NCBI GenBank assembly: GCA_028023455.1
Contig: JAQFVV010006198.1
Span: 33,665,979-33,729,978 of the forward strand
Length of the DNA: 64,000 nt
Source: Epiperipatus broadwayi
Lineage: Eukaryota > Onychophora > Udeonychophora > Euonychophora > Peripatidae
Direction of reading: 5' to 3'
Below the pieces are notes generated by a model. It was not told the origin of the DNA. It saw nothing but the letters and a program-made list of their open reading frames with translations, and did not search any database. This document shows positions 58,200-64,000 of this stretch, piece after piece; position 1 is the stretch's first letter; each line of letters begins with the position of its first letter. Position numbers and translations under genes: made by a program.

Positions 58200-58660
58200 A
58201 CTAATATGTGGATTAAAGTCTTCAAAAAGAAAAACCTGGCCTCTCTTCTCACCAGTTATTTCCTGGTGGCCAGAAGGGGTCTCTCAAAGACTGGATCACA
58301 GTGCCAGCTTTGCCACTTAGCTGATGAAACCATAGCCCACCTACTATACATGTGCTCCATCTTTGCTCCTATCAGGAACTTCATCACTGATGAAGTTTCA
58401 CTAGACATCAGAGATGCCCTGTCAATTTGAAACATGATCAAACAGTGAACCTATGCATCCATCAGACTGTCCATCTTTTTAACCCTCACCTTATGACTAA
58501 CCAGATGCAAGTTAATGTTTGGACATTCTAATAACACTCCACTTCATATTTACACCAAGCTACTCTTTCAGATCAAGGCCAGAGACTCAGCCATTTCACT
58601 TCAACTGCTACACATTGACACTTGGGAAAAGATTGTATTTCCAAATAAATAACCCACCAT
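58200..58660 (+). pseudogene. LINE Y fragment with Cys/His knuckle
   Basis: The frame 58206-58430 reads FKKKNLASLLTSYFLVARRG followed by CQLCHLADETIAHLLYMC, the C-x2-C-x8-H-x4-C knuckle of LINE Y. After a stop, IRLSIFLTLTL*LTRCKLMF matches the 22555 copy. Dead fragment. Confidence 0.65.
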
Positions 58661-58664
58661 GAAA

Positions 58665-59300
58665 TATTGATGGCTCCTGATTGAACTTGTCCCAATTCCA
58701 TCATTCAACCTGTGTCATGATTATGCCTCCAAAGGCCGATAACGAAATCACACTTTTACAACAAGAAATGGAACAACCTATGTCACATCAAACAAAACTG
58801 CACAAGTAGTGAGCTATGGTCACTGATAACTCTCAGCACAATCACAGATGGACTGTATCTCCAAAATTCAGGTTCTTATTTTTTTATCTAAGTTCATCTC
58901 ACTCACTCAGAGTATCTATTTAATCTTTTCTTCACCTTTCAGAATACTGAACTCGTCTAAACTAGAGGTTGCCTTAGGATGTAATGCACCTACCAAAAAA
59001 CTGAATGACTAAACAGATACATAGCATTCCCACTGATGGACTCATCACTAATTAAAGATTGTTGATCCTTGTACTTGGGCCTTTTCAGTATATGTTCCTT
59101 ATTTTTATTTTAGTCTATATTGTGGATTTCCATTCTTGCTATTAAAAGGTGAGAAGTTTGCCTTGACAGCAGTGAGAAATATTGATTTTTATCTTTATTG
59201 TGAATGTTTAGGTGGTTACTGGTTAACTTCTAATTATATATTGTTTAAATACAATATAAACCTTTTCAGTGTACAAAGAACACTTCATGTTTGAATAAAA
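58665..59300 (+). other. Less AT-rich segment ending in a polyadenylation-like tail
   Basis: This segment follows LINE Y without a visible boundary. It is less AT-rich than its surroundings and ends at GAATAAAAAAATAAAAAAA near 59297. It may be the 3' UTR of the LINE Y copy or a separate retrocopied transcript. No coding family was recognised. Confidence 0.3.
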
Positions 59301-59661
59301 AAATAAAAAAAAATTTTTTTTTAATGTTTTTTTTTTTTAAGACTTTTATTATAAAATGTCATTCAGTATGGAATGAAAGCTCTCTTTTTTAATTCTCTAA
59401 ATTAATGTTGTGGAATAAGTACTAATAAAATAAGCACTAACACCATTGTGCAAGGCAAATTTTAGCACCGATAGTCTTTCATTGATACCATGAAGAATTC
59501 CAATAATAGAATATACCAAATACAGAGAATTCAAAACAATTTATTATTCTTTTTTCACAAAGGCAAAACTGTGCATACAGTAGTGTGACTCAATGCAAAC
59601 CAGAGTGATCAATGGATGCAGGAAGGTTTGTGCATAAAATCGCTACATAATACCTACTAAT

Positions 59662-59716
59662 CCAATATCCCAAGACTAGTTTCTAGCTTGTGGCTTTCAT
59701 CAGTGAGGAGCCTTGG
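59662..59716 (-). ncRNA. Hammerhead ribozyme, family A, core intact
   Basis: On the minus strand: CCAAGG CTCCTCA, CTGATGA, AGC/GCT stem II with CACAA loop, GAAACTAGTC, TTGGGATATTGG. Stem I pairs TCCTCA with TTGGGA (one mismatch) and CCAA with TTGG. The A-A at 10.1/11.1 is as in other copies. Confidence 0.7.
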
Positions 59717-60189
59717 ATCTGAGAGTGCTGCACCTAGATCTTAGGATCTAATGCAGACCTCCAGTAACCACCTTTTACTTTTTTAGTGAACTATAAAGCT
59801 TTCAGTCCAAAATGAAAACACAACAATGATTTTGAGCTAAGCTCATTAGTTTATATAGTCGTATAGATCTGACTGCATTGAGAGTTTTGCCTCTGTGAAA
59901 ACAGCTTGTGAATGTGGAAAGAATGGTGGTCATCTGATGTTGAATGGTTTAATACCAATTCTGGCCAATAGTATTATGGTAACTGTGGTTATTAAAGAAC
60001 CAAAGACACCAAAAATTATGGATGCTAAACTGAGTTCAGATTTATACGACTATGTAGGCTAATGAGCATAGCTTGAAAACATTATTGTATTTTCATTTTG
60101 GACTCAAAGCTTTATAGTTAGCTAAAAAAGTAAAATGTTGCTGCTGGAGGGTTGCATTAGATCTTAAGATCTAGCCGCAGTGTTCTCAA

Positions 60190-60243
60190 ATCCAAGGTTT
60201 CTCACTGATGAAAGCCACAATCTAGAAATTAGTCTGTGGATAT
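60190..60243 (+). ncRNA. Hammerhead ribozyme, family A
   Basis: TTCTCA, CTGATGA (from 60204), weakened stem II (AGCCACAATCT), GAAATTAGTC, TGTGGA. The core is present; helix III has a T-G pair in place of C-G. Confidence 0.6.
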
Positions 60244-60814
60244 TGTAAGCATAAAGAATGGTGATCATGTGATACTTGATGGTTTAATATCCTCCTTTCA
60301 CTGACTGATCTGTTCATCCAAAAGAAATTGTAATTATCTAACTGTTCTATAAAACTTTATTTATCTGTAAGACCATTTCACTAAGAGCAGTTATATGGAT
60401 CTCAAATTATAACAATTCCTTAGCCACCGGTGTTGTTTTCTGTTCAGGTGTTGAGGAGTTTATATTAAATAAACTTTGTACCTTTCATGCATATATATTT
60501 AGAAAAAAAATAGTTTTATAATATTCTATTATTGTTTGAAAAACTAATCCTAACTTTCCAAAACAATTTATTTCTAACGATAATTATTATAATCAGTTTA
60601 GATTAATCAAATTAACAACAGCTGAAGAGAGTTGAACACTTAAGAGTTGTAAGTTAAAATAATACAAATTATTTTCAAAATTTGTGAGGAACTTTTAGTG
60701 ATAAGTTTGGTGAATTTTAATGGCAATAATAGTAACAAAGACAAAACATGAAAGTATGATGGTAATGTAATACTTTGTGGACTTATGGCAAATATCTCAA
60801 CCTTTACAAGCAAA

Positions 60815-61310
60815 GATAAAAAAAATACTAAGTGTGAATAACTTTGTGTGTTTAAAAAGAAAAATTTTTAATAAAAATGTTCCACCAATTCTTACTTATG
60901 GGTCTGAGACTAGACACCTAACACAAGAGCAATATAGACACTACAGAATAACCAATGAAGTATAGAGAGACGCATGTTAGGAGTAACAAAAAGAAATTGA
61001 AAAGGAAATAGATTGGTGAGAGAACAAACAGGTGTTACTGACATCACTGAAAGAATTAAGAGACAAGTGGAATTGGACTGGACACATCTCTAGAAAAGAT
61101 GATAATAGACGGACAGTTGAATTCTTAAACTGGATTCCAAGAGATTGTAAAAGACCTAGAAAGAGACCATATGTGAGATGGATGGATCAAATAATGAAGC
61201 ATCTGAAGTAATGTGGAGAAGAGAGACTAGAGATCGGAGAAGATGGATTGAACTTGGAGAGACCATCTTGCAGAGGATCGATAATGCTTATAATAGTGAT
61301 GATGATATTT
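60815..61310 (+). pseudogene. RTE-clade LINE, 3' tail
   Basis: The translation CLKRKIFNKNVPPILTYGSE (within 60777-60965) and WNWTGHISRKDDNRRTVE (about 61069-61120) are the post-RT domain of the same RTE family. The end is TAGTGATGATGATAT at about 61297-61310. 5' truncated. Confidence 0.75.
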
Positions 61311-61314
61311 TTTT

Positions 61315-62630
61315 ATAAATGGGTAACCAAGGCAATAACAATTTACAAAAACAATGCATATAAAATAAACAATCGAATTAATAAAGATGGGCACGATCCA
61401 TAGAGATTAAACCCCAGAATCTGCCTCTTAATCATTGCATCAACCCTATTTCGTTTAAAGTTGAATCTATTTGAATAAAAACACATTATTATTATTTTAA
61501 ACCTTTGTTTACCTTTTGCAATTCACTCAAGATTAATTGTTTGATCGTATATTATTTACGAAAACAAAATTTTAGAAATTCTTTTTATTTAAAATTAAAT
61601 TAATGCAGCAGTTTTTATTGGTGATTTTTTTTCCCCTTTCTTTCAAAAATTAAGTTAATAAAATACTTAAATGTTGTTGTAAATATTTTATCACTTTTTT
61701 TTTTGCTTTTTTTTAGGTAAGACTTTCTGCCTCGCTTTTCTACAGTGATGACGGATCTTTGGAATAATACGGAGGGGTATCACTTTCCAGCTCGCAAAAA
61801 TAATAAACATAAGAGAAATAGTAACAGCCAGACGTTTATCAATAATAAATAAAAAAAATTGATTAAGAATAAATGATTTAAACTTCACTTAAAAGCTAAA
61901 AGAAATATATATATTAAGAGATTTCTATATACGTCTTTTTATTATTACTGAGATAGCATTTGAAGTAACGTTTATTATATTTCCATTTTCTAAAAGTTTC
62001 CGTGTTTATTGAGGCACTTATTAGATTCTTTGCTTGGAAAGAAATTATATTCAAAAGTCCTACAATCAAGTAACAATATTTTATCATTACCAGTGGGATT
62101 ATGTAATTATTTACTACCACTTTTTAAGCATAATTATTTTCGCATCGCAATTTTAGAGCTATACTATAAACTTTAATGAATCACATTATCTACATGTATA
62201 ATCGTATGGTTTGTTGCGTAGAAAGTTATATGATGCTCTAGGAATTATGTGGTAAATTGAGCATATTAGCTCCATTCAAATAACAAATGGTGTGATCCAG
62301 TGGGTAACCTATTACATTACCCACTCTGCCAAACTGCATGAAGTTCTACTCTTTATTATAAAAACATACATGATTATAATAAAAATTAACACATTTTCAT
62401 TCTATATAAATCATTCATTGATGTTTGTTATATAAGCGTCATATTTAATAGTTATATACATTTCAATATTCACACTTTCAAATAAAGCAAATGAAATTTA
62501 TATGGTTAATGATATTGGAGCTTGGCGCAGCTGATGAAAGAAGTTCCCCTAAAAGTGACATGTGAATTATGTTGACATAATTTGCATAATTTAATAATGA
62601 GTTAATAGAGATCATTCATAATATTATAAT
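61315..62630. other. AT-rich sequence, no recognised feature
   Basis: No supported feature. Confidence 0.35.
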
Positions 62631-62721
62631 ATGTAGCTCTATAATAAAAAATAAAGAGCTCTGCTAATTTGCATACCAGCTAAACAAAGCATTCAAAAAT
62701 CTCTATCTTAAAAACACTCCC

Positions 62722-62768
62722 TAATCTCAGACCAATGGTTTCATGCTTTGGCATTCCCCAGTGAGGCA
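62722..62768 (-). ncRNA. Hammerhead ribozyme, family B, core mutation
   Basis: The core is CTGGGGA (A6 changed to G), then ATGC/GCAT stem II, GAAACCATTGGTC, TGAG. It is probably inactive because A6 is conserved. Confidence 0.6.
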
Positions 62769-63143
62769 CAAGGACAGTTTCAGACACTAGATCTAAAAAT
62801 ACCAGGTCAAAGCCAGCATTTATCTAAAAGTTAACTATTAAGTAGAAAATCTAAAATTTTTAGACACCTAAATGTCTTCAAACCCAGCTACTTAAATAGC
62901 CATATGGGGCTGAGAGATCTTCAGCCAAACCATATATTAATAGCCTTAGCAATATAACATTGCTTAAGACTTTAAAGCGAAGACTATAAATAGTCAATAA
63001 AAAACAAGGTCATATATCACATGACTCAATTTTTAAGCTTATAAATAAAAAATAAAGAGCTCTGCTAATTTGCTCTAACAAACTTTATTGATAAATACCA
63101 GCTAAACAAGGCATTCAAAAATCTCTATCTTGAAAACACTCCC

Positions 63144-63192
63144 TAATCTCAGACCAATGGTTTCATGCTTTGGCACTCCTCAGTGAGTTGCT
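63144..63192 (-). ncRNA. Hammerhead ribozyme, family B, core intact
   Basis: On the minus strand: CTCA, CTGAGGA, GTGC/GCAT with CAAA loop, GAAACCATTGGTC, TGAG. Stem I CTCA/TGAG differs in sequence from the 47258 copy (CCTCT/AGAGG) yet pairs, which is compensatory change supporting a real structure. Confidence 0.8.
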
Positions 63193-63254
63193 AGAGCAGT
63201 TTCAGACACTAAATCTAAAAATAATTACATAATTATAATTAGCTCTATAATATA

Positions 63255-64000
63255 TTAATTACATAATTATGTTTATGTATACTTAATTCAAATGGTTAAG
63301 TTTATTTTTTTTAAAAGGAGTTTCTATCTGAGTAAAATATACTTGTGCATATGCTTATTATATATTGTATAAAAAATAATATATTAATAATTGTGAAATT
63401 TCATAAAATTAAGAGTTCTCATATTTTTTTACAAACACATGTAAATATTAATAATAAAATTTAATTAAAAAAATGAAATTGATTATAAAGTCTATCTATC
63501 CAGAATATAATTATTAGCCCACTTGTTAACTATAAAGGGGATAACATTTAATAGTTCGGGTGTTTCAAATTTCAAACTTTGAAATAAAACAAGTGAAATT
63601 GCTTAATATAAATAATATTCAAATTTATTTTGATTCATAGTTAGTGATTTTACTTTTAGCACCGCTAATTTTTTAAAACTGGCCTTGTGAACCTCATTAC
63701 AGTATACAATTCAGAATTTAACCATATAAACCTCTAATCAACACTCCATCCTTTTTTTTTTTTTTCAAAATATACATTACATATAAAACATATAATTAAA
63801 TATTATAAAAGTCTTATTTTCCTTCTTTCTTTACAAAAACTTTATTTTCTGTATATATATCCACTTGTTCATTATATGCAACGTTTCAACTATATTTAAT
63901 TTATAGTCATTTTCAAGGATCTAGAAAAAAACACATTACATTATTTATTATATTTTTATGTTTTATTTTTTTATTTCTTATTTTTTATGTTTTTTGGTTT
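63255..64000. other. AT-rich sequence to window end
   Basis: Near 63860-63900 the minus strand has a hairpin (ACTATA/TATAGT) followed by TGAAACGTTG, another of the hairpin-plus-GAAAC repeats. Nothing else is seen. Confidence 0.35.

Larger units (their letters stand above)
59563..60292. mobile_element. Family A inverted pair with two ribozymes
   Basis: The minus half (59563 to about 59876) begins CACAAAGGCAAAACTGTGCA and holds the ribozyme at 59662-59716. The plus half (about 59877-60292) begins at GAGAGTTTTGCCTCTGTG and holds a second at 60190-60243, then skips the terminal domain and resumes with TAAGCATAAAGAATGGTGAT. The junction lies inside the GATCTGA..CTGCATTGAG text. Confidence 0.8.
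62647..63239 (-). mobile_element. Family B dimer with 13 bp target duplication
   Basis: TAGCTCTATAATA at 62634-62646 is repeated at 63240-63252. Inside are one full unit and part of a second in the same orientation, with ribozymes at 62722-62768 and 63144-63192. Predicted cleavage positions are 422 nt apart. The unit shares GGGGCTGAGAGATCTTCAGC and GACTATAAATAGTC with the copy at 49944 but is clearly diverged, forming a subfamily. Confidence 0.88.

Overview
The window looks like AT-rich intergenic DNA from an invertebrate animal. The grounds are pol III tRNA-derived SINEs, RTE-type and other LINEs, a Penelope-like element (PLE), an LTR retrotransposon with a tRNA-Lys-type primer site, many palindromic MITEs, and no long intact reading frames. 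The phylum cannot be fixed from sequence alone. No complete host gene is visible. The best host candidate is a TATA-containing promoter with a short first exon at about 30860-31121, ending at a GTAAGC splice donor. A few open frames of 60-100 codons are unassigned, and most open frames are fragments of mobile elements or chance.

The most interesting content is two families of short retroelements that carry hammerhead ribozymes. Family A has about 17 copies or fragments, among them 1-447, 4370-5430, 6240-6655, 11559-12130, 34268-34500, 35260-35458, 45108-45558, 54235-55011 and 59563-60292. Its core is CTGATGA, a stem II, then GAAACTAGTC, with complementary stem I flanks. Family B has three insertions (47242-47427, 49944-51082, 62647-63239). 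Its core is CTGAGGA, stem GTGC/GCAC, then GAAACCATGGTC, and one copy keeps every conserved core residue. Both families occur as head-to-tail dimers whose predicted cleavage sites lie about 416-451 nt apart. They also occur as head-to-head inverted compounds. Several are bounded by exact 8-15 bp target-site duplications (TSDs). This matches the known biology of Penelope-linked hammerhead retroelements, and a decayed PLE is present (28640-30430, minus strand; second copy 34735-35640).

Layout: 1-6.7 kb, family A elements in AT-rich sequence. 6.9-8.1 kb, an RTE-like LINE. 9.0-13.3 kb, MITEs and family A. 16-17.1 kb, LINE X. 18.5-22.0 kb, the longest RTE LINE (endonuclease plus RT), interrupted by a piece of LINE Y. 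22.2-23.9 kb, SINE, LINE Y and MITE. 26.9-28.3 kb, palindromes and tRNA-like SINEs. 28.6-30.4 kb, PLE. 30.7-31.1 kb, putative promoter and exon. 32.1-33.3 kb, inverted LTRs. 34.2-38.2 kb, family A, PLE, RTE and LINE X fragments. 40.4-45.6 kb, family A, LINE X, MITEs. 46.7-51.1 kb, SINE and family B. 51.6-53.2 kb, RTE LINE (minus). 54.2-60.3 kb, LINE Z, LINE Y and family A. 60.8-61.3 kb, RTE tail. 62.6-63.2 kb, family B.

Functionally, only the mobile elements show a plausible working relationship: PLE or LINE reverse transcriptase could mobilise the ribozyme elements and the SINEs. All visible RT copies here carry stops or frameshifts, so active proteins would have to come from elsewhere in the genome.
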